Positions 1 through 6,828 of a stretch of DNA of 64,000 bases are shown piece after piece. The stretch spans positions 1 through 64,000 of the forward strand of contig JALCME010000020.1 of NCBI GenBank assembly GCA_022648295.1, read 5' to 3'. The DNA comes from Bacteroides sp. (lineage in GTDB: Bacteria; Bacteroidota; Bacteroidia; Bacteroidales; Bacteroidaceae). Each line of letters opens with the position of its first letter. Position 1 is the stretch's first letter. The position numbers were made by a program, and so were the translations under genes. The notes below the pieces were generated by a model. That model was not told the origin of the DNA. It saw nothing but the letters and a program-made list of their open reading frames with translations, and did not search any database.

Positions 1-201
1 AAACCAACTTGCCGGCTTTGCACCATACACTGCTATAGTCCGACAATGAAAGAACGCATGAAAAAGATTATGCGCTATGCCGGTCCCCGGATGCTGTTTT
101 ACCATCCGGGAACCGCCATAGCGCATATATGGCGCGAATATTTCCGCTATCGTTTGACTAAACGTTTGGGACTGCCATGCCAGGAACATCCCAAACAATA
201 A
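1..201 (+). CDS. YgbA_NO family protein, C-terminal part (nitrous oxide-stimulated promoter family)
   Basis: This is the 3' end of a gene that begins before the window; frame 1 is open from base 1 to a TAA at 199-201 (66 residues). The visible segment matches the C-terminal half of the YgbA_NO family: a Cys-rich motif KPTCRLCTIHCYSP at residues 1-14, then MRYAGPRML and a short basic tail, as in E. coli YgbA. The cysteines suggest a metal or redox site. Family members are linked to nitrosative stress by expression, but their biochemical role is unknown. The last 55 bases overlap, tail to tail, with the minus-strand zinc-ribbon gene. Family assignment is by recognition of the motif; the N-terminus cannot be seen. 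Confidence 0.75.
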   Translation, partial: KPTCRLCTIHCYSPTMKERMKKIMRYAGPRMLFYHPGTAIAHIWREYFRYRLTKRLGLPCQEHPKQ

Positions 202-365
202 ACTTCACTGAAATCAAAACCGTCCGTCGATGCCGAAGGGTCTTTTGTAACCACTTCTCCATTTTCGAGGACATAAACCAATAAACGCTCTCCTTGGGCG
301 TTCTTCACACAAAACACTCCCACTTTACATTGGGGACATATTAATTTTCTCATTATTTCATTCAT
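147..365 (-). CDS. small zinc-ribbon hypothetical protein
   Basis: A 72-residue protein with a CPQC pair near the N-terminus and a CLGC pair near the C-terminus, the pattern of a single zinc ribbon. I do not recognise a named family. The ATG at 365 lies 8 bases after the stop codon of the upstream dehydrogenase; a second ATG at 353 is possible, and the longer frame from 392 needs a TTG start that overlaps the upstream gene. Spacing and strand suggest it is co-transcribed with that dehydrogenase. Its 3' end overlaps the last 55 bases of the convergent YgbA_NO gene. Function unknown. Confidence 0.6.
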   Translation of the reverse strand: MNEIMRKLICPQCKVGVFCVKNAQGERLLVYVLENGEVVTKDPSASTDGFDFSEVYCLGCSWHGSPKRLVKR

Positions 366-373
366 TAATAAAG

Positions 374-1144
374 TTAAGGCCGGTAAGTCCAACCTTTGTC
401 ATCATGGTAAACCATTAATTTGGACATACCGCCGTCAATTGTAATATTTTCACCATTAATGAAAGAATTGCGTTCATCACACAGAAAGAGCGCGGCCCGG
501 GCTATATCCGCTGGTTCACCCACCCTTTGCGAAGGATGTTGCAGACTATCTGCTTCGGAATAAAACGGCACGTAATCTTCCTTATGGAAACGTCCGGTAT
601 CAATCCAGCCCGGAGCAATGGAATTAACCCGAGCCACACCGGCCAGACTTACCGCCAATCCATGGGTTAGTGCAGTAATTCCCCCTTTTGCCGCCGTATA
701 ACTCTCCGTGTCGGCCTGCGACTGGAAAGCACGGGTGGAGGATATGTTCACAATAGCTCCCAATCCCTTGAAGTAATCTTTAAAGAGTAACGACAAATAG
801 TATGGGGCAACCACACCGGCACGTTGTACGTACAGAAAGTCTTCATACGAGCAACCACTCAGAATGCCTCCCTTAGTCAAACAAGCATTGTTAATAAGGC
901 AATCAATGCCATCTTCCACCGAAAGGACAAACTCTGTGAAATCAACCAAGGTTTGTTCATCAGCCACATCACCTTCAAAGCCAGTCACCGACAGGCCTTC
1001 TTTAAGCATTCGTTCTTCCAGGCGACGAATATCTTCGGTCTCCTTATCGATGAAATAAACCCGGTAACCTGCTTCCGCAAAAGTTTCCACAATGCAGCGG
1101 CCGATACCTGCTGCGCCACCTGTCACTACACATACCCTGCCCAT
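374..1144 (-). CDS. short-chain dehydrogenase/reductase
   Basis: A 256-residue classical SDR. The nucleotide-binding motif TGGAAGIG is at residues 8-15, NNA at 85-87, a serine at 135-136 and the YxxxK pair at Y149/K153; the PGWIDT motif follows. An aspartate (D33) at the end of the second beta strand favours NAD(H) over NADP(H). Length is normal for the family. Substrate cannot be deduced; relatives include 3-oxoacyl-ACP reductase-like and sugar dehydrogenases. A promoter-like element lies 50 bases upstream, and the zinc-ribbon gene follows closely. Confidence 0.9.
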   Translation of the reverse strand: MGRVCVVTGGAAGIGRCIVETFAEAGYRVYFIDKETEDIRRLEERMLKEGLSVTGFEGDVADEQTLVDFTEFVLSVEDGIDCLINNACLTKGGILSGCSYEDFLYVQRAGVVAPYYLSLLFKDYFKGLGAIVNISSTRAFQSQADTESYTAAKGGITALTHGLAVSLAGVARVNSIAPGWIDTGRFHKEDYVPFYSEADSLQHPSQRVGEPADIARAALFLCDERNSFINGENITIDGGMSKLMVYHDDKGWTYRP

Positions 1145-1193
1145 ACTCTTCTATTTTAGATTTATAAGTCAACTCTTTCACTAATTTGATTAA

Positions 1194-1201
1194 CAAAAAT
1201 A
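1194..1201 (-). promoter_or_regulatory. candidate -7 promoter element for the SDR gene
   Basis: The minus strand reads TATTTTTG, matching the Bacteroidetes -7 consensus TAnnTTTG, about 50 bases upstream of the dehydrogenase ATG. Motif match only. Confidence 0.45.
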
Positions 1202-1324
1202 ACACTTTAAAGAAAAGAATAGTTCCTTATTGCGTAAAAAAAACAAAAGTCGTACTTTTATCGACACGAATATGAGATTTTGTTATTCGTCTGATACAGA
1301 ATCAATAAAGTAAATCAAACCGTA

Positions 1325-1735
1325 ATGACCGAGCAACTTGAATTTACCTTGTCTCCCCATCGCCGGGGCTTCCATCTTATCACGAGTGAGATTGTCAGTA
1401 ACCTCCCGCCCTTGCCCGAGAACGGGCTTCTCCACTTGTTCATTAAGCATACCTCCGCCGGACTAAGCATCAATGAGAATGCCGACCCTGACGTACAGAC
1501 CGATATGGATGCCATATTCAACCGACTGGTGAAAGAGCGGGAACCGTACTACATGCATACGCTTGAAGGGGACGACGATATGCCAGCGCATGCCAAAGCA
1601 ACTCTTGTGGGCAGTAGCCTGACCATTCCTATCACCCGTGGACGGCTGAATATGGGAACCTGGCAGGGCATTTATCTCTGCGAATTTCGCAATCGGGGCG
1701 GAGGAAGAAGACTGGTTGCCACCATCATCAGTTAA
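1325..1735 (+). CDS. YjbQ family protein (secondary thiamine-phosphate synthase type)
   Basis: A 136-residue protein of the YjbQ/UPF0047 family. It shows the typical N-terminal strand-rich segment, the HTSAGLSINENADPDV motif in the middle, and the HAKATLVGSSLTIPI and GTWQGIYLCEFR motifs near the C-terminus, with conserved histidines. Some members have weak thiamine-phosphate synthase activity, but the real function is uncertain. It is divergent from the upstream SDR gene, with about 180 bases between. Full length for the family. Confidence 0.92.
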   Translation: MTEQLEFTLSPHRRGFHLITSEIVSNLPPLPENGLLHLFIKHTSAGLSINENADPDVQTDMDAIFNRLVKEREPYYMHTLEGDDDMPAHAKATLVGSSLTIPITRGRLNMGTWQGIYLCEFRNRGGGRRLVATIIS

Positions 1736-2005
1736 GCTCAAAACTCTTGAACAAACCATACAAGAAATGGGCATGTAAAGCAAGCAAGGAAGTCTTTCTG
1801 CCTTTTTATATTGTGAATCAAAAAGTAAAATTATAAAGCGTAAACTTTTTCGAGCCATAATCATAGTCTTTTGAGCAGAAAAGAGAATAGAGTAGAAAAA
1901 GAGAAAGGAAACAACAACAGCAAAAGAGCAGAAGGTCAATCGAAGAGTAAGGTAAATCCTTCTTTTTAAGCTTAATGCTCTCTCCATATTCAAATCCAGA
2001 ATCAA

Positions 2006-2824
2006 ATGAAAAAAGCAATAATTATAGGAGCAACATCGGGAATAGGAAGGGAAGTCGCTAAGTTACTGATACAGGAGGGCTGGCACGTCGGCATTGCGGG
2101 GAGGCGGGAAGATGAACTACGCAAGTTACAAGCTTCTGCAACGGAATATACAGACAAGGTCAGCGCAAGTGAATATACTGATAAGATTGATGCAAGCGGA
2201 GAAGACGAGGTACACCAAGAACAAACCACTGCATCCCGATGCATAGAAATTCAGCGAATGGACATTACAGCTGAAGAAGCTCCGAAGGAACTCATGCAAC
2301 TTATTGAAAAATTAGGTGGGATGGATTTATTCTTTTTAAGCTCGGGCGTGGGAAGTCAGAATTGCGAACTGAAACCGGACATAGAACTGAATACCGCCCG
2401 AACTAATGTGGAGGGGTTCATCAGGATGGTCACAGCGGCCTTTAACTACTTTAAGGCAAACGGAGAGGGACACATCGCCGTCATCAGTTCCATTGCCGGG
2501 ACAAAGGGATTGGGAGTGGCTCCGGCTTATTCCGCTACCAAGAGATTTCAAAACACCTATATTGATGCACTGGCACAGCTAGCTTCCATGCAGCACCAGA
2601 ATATTCATTTCACAGACATCCGTCCGGGATTCGTTGCAACCGACCTACTGAAAGGAGACCGTTACCCCATGCTCATGAAAGTGGAACCTGTTGCCCGGGA
2701 TATTGTCCGTGCCCTGCGACGTAAAAAGAGGGTGGTCGTCATTAACCGGAAATATCGTATTTTAGTCTTCTTCTGGCGCCTGATTCCAAGGGTTATCTGG
2801 GAACGGCTTCCGATAAAAAACTAG
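2006..2824 (+). CDS. short-chain dehydrogenase/reductase with an internal repeat insertion
   Basis: A 272-residue SDR with GATSGIG at residues 8-14, R33-R34 after the second strand (favours NADP), a serine at 161-162 and the YxxxK pair at Y175/K179. Between the second beta strand/helix and the MDIT strand there is extra sequence of about 30 residues, including a 9-residue tandem repeat, EYTDKVSAS then EYTDKIDAS, at residues 47-64. This insertion is not typical of the family and probably forms a surface loop. The C-terminus is basic and hydrophobic, possibly membrane-associated. The start ATG is followed at once by a normal SDR N-terminus. Substrate unknown. Confidence 0.9.
   Translation: MKKAIIIGATSGIGREVAKLLIQEGWHVGIAGRREDELRKLQASATEYTDKVSASEYTDKIDASGEDEVHQEQTTASRCIEIQRMDITAEEAPKELMQLIEKLGGMDLFFLSSGVGSQNCELKPDIELNTARTNVEGFIRMVTAAFNYFKANGEGHIAVISSIAGTKGLGVAPAYSATKRFQNTYIDALAQLASMQHQNIHFTDIRPGFVATDLLKGDRYPMLMKVEPVARDIVRALRRKKRVVVINRKYRILVFFWRLIPRVIWERLPIKN
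2144..2197 (+). repeat. 27-bp in-frame tandem duplication inside the SDR gene
   Basis: Two adjacent 27-base units (2144-2170 and 2171-2197) differ at only a few bases and encode EYTDKVSAS and EYTDKIDAS. The unit length keeps the reading frame, so the enzyme is extended rather than broken. Confidence 0.85.
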
Positions 2825-3087
2825 GTTCATTTGCCGAGCTTGCCTAAAATAACGACACCAACTTCGCACAATTAGAGAAGCCAATCCCGGGTTACCAGTC
2901 GCATCCATATCTTACAAAGTAAAAGGAGAGACATACCACTCCGTAGTCTCTCTTTACAAGAAATCTCTCAATAGGAAAAGAAAGAATAATAGATTATACA
3001 GAAAGAATGTATCCATGCATTCGGTATGTATATTATTTTCACAGACAAAGCATCAGCACTTCATTATAATAATCCACCTACCCTCCA

Positions 3088-3115
3088 CCCCTCTCAGAAT
3101 ACGTTCTGAGAGGGG
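3088..3115. repeat. perfect 12-bp hairpin
   Basis: Arms at 3088-3099 and 3104-3115 are exact reverse complements (CCCCTCTCAGAA) around a TACG loop. No T-run follows on either strand, so it is not a standard intrinsic terminator. It sits directly before the 22-bp array. Confidence 0.8.
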
Positions 3116-3126
3116 GTATGAAAAGG

Positions 3127-3202
3127 TAGGGACTGAGATAGGCTCACCTAGGAACTGAGATAGGGAAAGGTAGGAACTAAGATAGGCTCAGGTAGCGACT
3201 AA
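3127..3202. repeat. 22-bp-period tandem array (core TAGGRACTRAGATAGG)
   Basis: Units start at 3127, 3149, 3171 and 3193, exactly 22 bases apart. The first three share a 16-base core close to TAGGAACTGAGATAGG followed by about 6 variable bases; the fourth is partial. Not coding in any convincing frame. Confidence 0.85.
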
Positions 3203-3436
3203 ATTGCAGTGCTTCACAGAAACATCACCAAACAGCTCCTTACAGCAATCAAATTGTAAAAATAAAACAAAGTAAAAAACCGTAATAAACTCAGGAAACG
3301 GTGCACATTGTCCGTCATTTCTAAAACAATACTTCCATCTGCATGTCGCCACTGCTGCTTAAACAGAAACGTCTACTACTAAATAGATGCAACACTTCTA
3401 AAAGGAATAGTGGAATGGACGAAAAACAACAAGGTT

Positions 3437-3524
3437 GAATAGAACCGGTAAAAGAAAGAAATAGCACTTCTATTTAATTCAAATAGAACTTGCATTTAAC
3501 AAAAATAGAACTTGCATTTCAGAC
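3437..3524. repeat. 22-bp-period tandem array (core AAATAGAACTTGCATTT)
   Basis: Units start at 3437, 3459, 3481 and 3503, exactly 22 bases apart. The third and fourth share an identical 17-base core; the first two are degenerate (GAATAGAACC, AAATAGCACTTCTATTT). The array ends at the 3' end of the minus-strand DNA-repair gene. The same core family recurs at 20138-20225. Confidence 0.85.
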
Positions 3525-3526
3525 CG

Positions 3527-4303
3527 TTATTGTTGCTTCTCGGTCAGATATTTCCAATAGCGAACAGGCATGTCTTGCTTATGCTTGCGTGGGTTTAAAC
3601 GCTCTTTGATGCAGATGGCCTTAAAGTACGTCTTCCACAATCGTTGGAAAAGCTTTTCATCTTTGTCCATCAACGATTCATCGAGCATACCGGTCAGCAA
3701 ATGACCTTCCCTACTGTCTTCACCAAATGTTACTTCGCGCACCTCTTTAAGATCATAATAATAGCCATAGGCACGTTTGATGTCGTAAATCAACCAACAC
3801 TGATCGGCAAAGCGGTCTTTAAAATGATGGATAGTTAGTGGAAGCGCATTGAACTGTGGCTCCATTGCTGCAAAGAAAGTTCCGTCCGCAGCCTTTTGAA
3901 AACGGACGAACTGAAGTAAACGGATCCTTTCCCAATCCACCTTCTTCCATACTTTCGACAACTCCAAAACATCGGCATCGGCAAAATTGGTCTCAATGGA
4001 AACAGGAGAGTCGATAGCTTTACGGATATAACGAAATAACAACATAGGCACTTCCGGCAATTCGGCCAACCAACATTGTGCAAGAGAAGACAAAGCAACA
4101 TCCGATAGCTTCTTTTGCAAACCCCGCCAAACCCTTCCGGCTTTCTTTTCATCCGTGATTACCGTAAACGCTTCATCATAAAACAAGGGTAACTGTTCCC
4201 CCTCTACTAACAGTTGATCGGGAAAGGTACGACGGGAATAAGCTTCAAACACAGCGGTCAGCAACCCCTCAAACGTATTATCAAATAAAAAAAGAAGCAT
4301 CAC
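3527..4303 (-). CDS. TIGR03915 family putative DNA repair/metabolism protein
   Basis: A 258-residue protein with the family's N-terminal FLFDNTFEGLLTAVFEAY motif and a C-terminal stretch ending PRKHKQDMPVRYWKYLTE, matching TIGR03915/DUF4130. The family is found beside a radical SAM protein (TIGR03916), as here: that gene lies 89 bases upstream on the same strand. A role in DNA repair or modification is suggested by association and by resemblance to uracil-DNA-glycosylase-linked proteins, but it is not proven. No signal peptide. The start could be either of the first two methionines. Confidence 0.85.
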   Translation of the reverse strand: MMLLFLFDNTFEGLLTAVFEAYSRRTFPDQLLVEGEQLPLFYDEAFTVITDEKKAGRVWRGLQKKLSDVALSSLAQCWLAELPEVPMLLFRYIRKAIDSPVSIETNFADADVLELSKVWKKVDWERIRLLQFVRFQKAADGTFFAAMEPQFNALPLTIHHFKDRFADQCWLIYDIKRAYGYYYDLKEVREVTFGEDSREGHLLTGMLDESLMDKDEKLFQRLWKTYFKAICIKERLNPRKHKQDMPVRYWKYLTEKQQ

Positions 4304-4392
4304 TCAATCTTAGCGTTTTAAAATAAACTCCTCTCCCCGCAGCACGCCTCTCCTACTTCGAAAGGACAATTCATTTCTCCTTAATTAAATAT

Positions 4393-5658
4393 CTAATCTT
4401 CAAAAGCCAGTGTCAACTGTCGTTCGTCCACCTTCTTTTTAGGATGAGGTATCAGCAGACTACGCACGGCTTGGGGAGTCATCTCATTTACGGTACGCAA
4501 CGTAGGCAATTCACTACAAGTAATAAAATACTGGGCCTTCTTCATAACCACCCCCATCTTTTTTAGCTCATAGCTACCCAACTTGGAGAAACGACGTGAA
4601 GCAATAATCAGGCGGGCCGACTTCACCCCAATGCCCGGTACCCGCAAAATCATCTCATAATCCGCCTTGTTGATGTCAACAGGGAAACGTTCGGGATGCC
4701 GCAAAGCCCACGCCAGCTTAGGATCAATCTCCAAGTCCAGATCAGGATAAGCCTCATCCACTATTTCATCCACCTTAAATTCATAAAAACGCATGAGCCA
4801 GTCCGCCTGATACAACCTGTTTTCACGAACCAGAGGCGGCTGTTTCAACGCCGGCAAACGTTTATCATAAGTATTCACGGAAACGTACCCCGAATAATAA
4901 ACACGCCTCATCGTAGGGCGTTGATATAGCGCAGACGAAAGAGATAGAATATCTTTATCGGTTTCGGGCGTAGCTCCCACAATCATCTGTGTACTCTGTC
5001 CGGCTGGTGCAAAACGAGGAGCATAACGGTATTTCTTCCGCTCTTCCGCACTTTCCAATGCCCCTTGCTGAATATAAAGCATGGGGGCATACACACTTTT
5101 ATGATCCTTTTCCGGAGCCAGATGCTTTAAATTCTCTTCTTTCGGAATTTCCACATTGACACTGAGACGGTCGGCATACAGCCCGGCCTCATTCACCAAT
5201 TCACGGCTGGCCCCCGGAATACTCTTCAAATGGATATAGCCATTAAAGCGATGTACCGTGCGCAAGTCTTTAGCCACGCGCACCAAACGCTCCATCGTAT
5301 AATCGGGACTGCGAACCACTCCCGAACTAAGGAACAGGCCTTCAATATAATTACGCCGGTAAAATTCCATGGTAAGATCCACCAGTTCACTGACAGACAA
5401 CGTCGCCCGCGGCAAATCATTGGTACGACGGTTGATGCAATAAGCACAATCGTATATGCAGTAATTGGTCAGCATCACTTTGAGTAACGAGATGCACCTT
5501 CCGTCCTCTGCAAAACTATGGCAAATCCCCCAGCCACCAACGGTGTTGCCCAGTGTCCCCGCCTTATTGGAACGCGTCGTTCCGCTGGAAGAGCACGAGA
5601 CATCATACTTGGCCGATTCAGCCAGTATCTTCAGTTTTTGAAGGACATTCTCATTCAT
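4393..5658 (-). CDS. TIGR03916 family putative DNA modification/repair radical SAM protein
   Basis: A 421-residue radical SAM protein. The 4Fe-4S ligands are C67, C71 and C74 in LTNYCIYDCAYCINRR; further conserved cysteines lie at 22, 46 and 55. A helix-hairpin-helix motif (RVPGIGVKSARLII) near the C-terminus implies nucleic-acid binding. I start at the ATG at 5658, because the 28 residues encoded upstream are hydrophobic and unlike the family. It probably forms an operon and a functional pair with the TIGR03915 gene downstream. The reaction is unknown; spore-photoproduct-lyase-like repair is an analogy only. Confidence 0.88.
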   Translation of the reverse strand: MNENVLQKLKILAESAKYDVSCSSSGTTRSNKAGTLGNTVGGWGICHSFAEDGRCISLLKVMLTNYCIYDCAYCINRRTNDLPRATLSVSELVDLTMEFYRRNYIEGLFLSSGVVRSPDYTMERLVRVAKDLRTVHRFNGYIHLKSIPGASRELVNEAGLYADRLSVNVEIPKEENLKHLAPEKDHKSVYAPMLYIQQGALESAEERKKYRYAPRFAPAGQSTQMIVGATPETDKDILSLSSALYQRPTMRRVYYSGYVSVNTYDKRLPALKQPPLVRENRLYQADWLMRFYEFKVDEIVDEAYPDLDLEIDPKLAWALRHPERFPVDINKADYEMILRVPGIGVKSARLIIASRRFSKLGSYELKKMGVVMKKAQYFITCSELPTLRTVNEMTPQAVRSLLIPHPKKKVDERQLTLAFED

Positions 5659-5750
5659 GATTGCTGCCGTGAGCCCGATTATTTTGCCAAAAATAGCGAT
5701 TAGGAAGAAACGAACCAAGTGAAAAAGTATAAAAACCATCAAAGTATAGA

Positions 5751-5782
5751 GACAAAAAAAGGCTGCTTCACCAGCAACCTCT
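5751..5782 (-). terminator. intrinsic terminator of the mini-histone gene
   Basis: On the minus strand a 7-bp stem (GGTTGCT with AGCAGCC) around a GGTGA loop is followed by a run of T residues, just after the histone-like gene. Confidence 0.7.
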
Positions 5783-5805
5783 TTGTAAGTTTTGTTAGTG
5801 AGCTT

Positions 5806-5979
5806 TTACTTTGAAGCTTCCAAAGATGCTTTACGAAATTCTTTCATTGCTTTCTCGATAGCTAATGAAGCTTTACGTGCACGAGTTCCTGCGGCTTTAT
5901 TACCATTCTCAACCTGAGCTTTTGCGTCTTTTTCAAATGCTACATACAATTCAGCTACTTTTTCAACTAATTCTTTCAT
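5806..5979 (-). CDS. histone H1-like mini-protein (Hc1-like)
   Basis: A 57-residue ORF that translates to a Lys/Ala/Glu-rich helical protein beginning MKELVEKVAELYVAFEKDAK and ending with FRKASLEASK. It resembles the small histone H1-like (Hc1) proteins annotated across Bacteroides and is expected to bind DNA in the nucleoid, though direct function is unproven. The gene is monocistronic: a TAnnTTTG promoter element lies 41 bases upstream and a terminator hairpin follows about 24 bases after the stop. Confidence 0.85.
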   Translation of the reverse strand: MKELVEKVAELYVAFEKDAKAQVENGNKAAGTRARKASLAIEKAMKEFRKASLEASK

Positions 5980-6019
5980 AATCCTTTTTATTTATAATAT
6001 TTGCGTTAATAATGTCTGG

Positions 6020-6027
6020 CAAAAATA
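6020..6027 (-). promoter_or_regulatory. candidate -7 promoter element for the mini-histone gene
   Basis: Minus strand reads TATTTTTG (TAnnTTTG), 41 bases before the ATG at 5979. Confidence 0.5.
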
Positions 6028-6120
6028 CATTCTTTCCTGAAATAAATGCAGAAAAACGAACTTTTTTTTGGAAAAATAGACAAAAACGACATCAGAAAAG
6101 CCTGTTTGGCAAATTTTGCC

Positions 6121-6128
6121 TACATTTG
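6121..6128 (+). promoter_or_regulatory. candidate -7 promoter element next to the AlbA_2 gene start
   Basis: TACATTTG matches TAnnTTTG and ends only 5 bases before the ATG at 6134. If used, transcription would start at or near the start codon, giving a leaderless mRNA. A clear -33 partner at the usual spacing is not obvious. Confidence 0.4.
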
Positions 6129-6133
6129 TCAAC

Positions 6134-6775
6134 ATGAAACCCCTAACAGATACAGAGTACATGCATTCGCTCATAGCAGAAGGAGAACATGAGCAGCAAG
6201 ATTTTAAGTTCGAAATATCTGACGCCCGCAAGATTGCAAAAACATTATCAGCCTTTGCTAATACTAGAGGGGGACGACTGCTTATTGGAGTCAAAGACAA
6301 CGGGAAAATAGCAGGTGTACACTCGGATGAAGAGCAATTTATGATAGAAGCCGCAGCAGAAATGTATTGCCGCCCCAATGTTGATTATACCATGCAGACC
6401 TATCAGGCGGAAGGGCGCAACGTACTTGTAGCCTATATCAATGAAAGCCCTAAAAAGCCCGTCTATGCAAAAGATGAAACAAACAGGTATCTGGCCTATT
6501 TACGCATCAAAGACGAAAACATCCTTGCCTCTCCAATACATTTACGAATATGGCAACAAAACAAAAAAAACGAAGGAGAATTGATAGCTTATACTGAAAG
6601 AGAACAGTTATTACTCAATCTATTAAAGGAGAACAACAGCTTGTCTTTAAACAGATACTGCAAGTTGGCACATCTATCCCGCCGCGTAGCAGAAAACCTA
6701 TTGGCCAAGTTAGTACGCTTTGGAGTAGTGGAGGCGGTATTCGAAGAGCACAAGTTTCATTTCAGGTTAAAGTAA
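6134..6775 (+). CDS. AlbA_2/Schlafen-type putative DNA-binding regulator
   Basis: A 213-residue protein. The N-terminal half is an AlbA_2 (divergent AAA-4) domain: EGEHEQQDFKFEIS, then FANTRGGRLLIGVKDNGKIAGV, the hallmark GGxLxIGVxDxGxxxG segment. The C-terminal 80 residues look like a winged helix (LSLNRYCKLAHLSRRVAENLLAKL). Such proteins are usually annotated as transcriptional regulators or ATP-binding proteins; target and ligand are unknown. I start at ATG 6134 rather than the TTG at 6116, which would overlap the promoter-like element. The downstream symporter gene follows after 53 bases and may be co-transcribed. Confidence 0.85.
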   Translation: MKPLTDTEYMHSLIAEGEHEQQDFKFEISDARKIAKTLSAFANTRGGRLLIGVKDNGKIAGVHSDEEQFMIEAAAEMYCRPNVDYTMQTYQAEGRNVLVAYINESPKKPVYAKDETNRYLAYLRIKDENILASPIHLRIWQQNKKNEGELIAYTEREQLLLNLLKENNSLSLNRYCKLAHLSRRVAENLLAKLVRFGVVEAVFEEHKFHFRLK

Positions 6776-6828
6776 AGAGTCATTCTTTGTCCCAATTCAA
6801 AACACATTTAAAATCTAGAGAATACAAA

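Larger units (their letters stand above)
2825..3526. other. 702-base intergenic region between convergent genes
   Basis: No convincing ORF. It holds, in order, an imperfect GAGAGAC/GTCTCTC hairpin around 2923-2955 that may end the SDR transcript, a strong hairpin at 3088-3115, a 22-bp tandem array at 3127-3202, and a second array at 3437-3524 that abuts the next gene. Confidence 0.7.

Noticed and set aside
1463..2005. 180-residue minus-strand ORF
   Set aside because: Overlaps the YjbQ gene on the other strand and a purine-rich gap; low-complexity product.
3127..3202. Possible CRISPR array
   Set aside because: Units are only 22 bases and their cores drift; there is no room for 30-base spacers and no cas gene is present.
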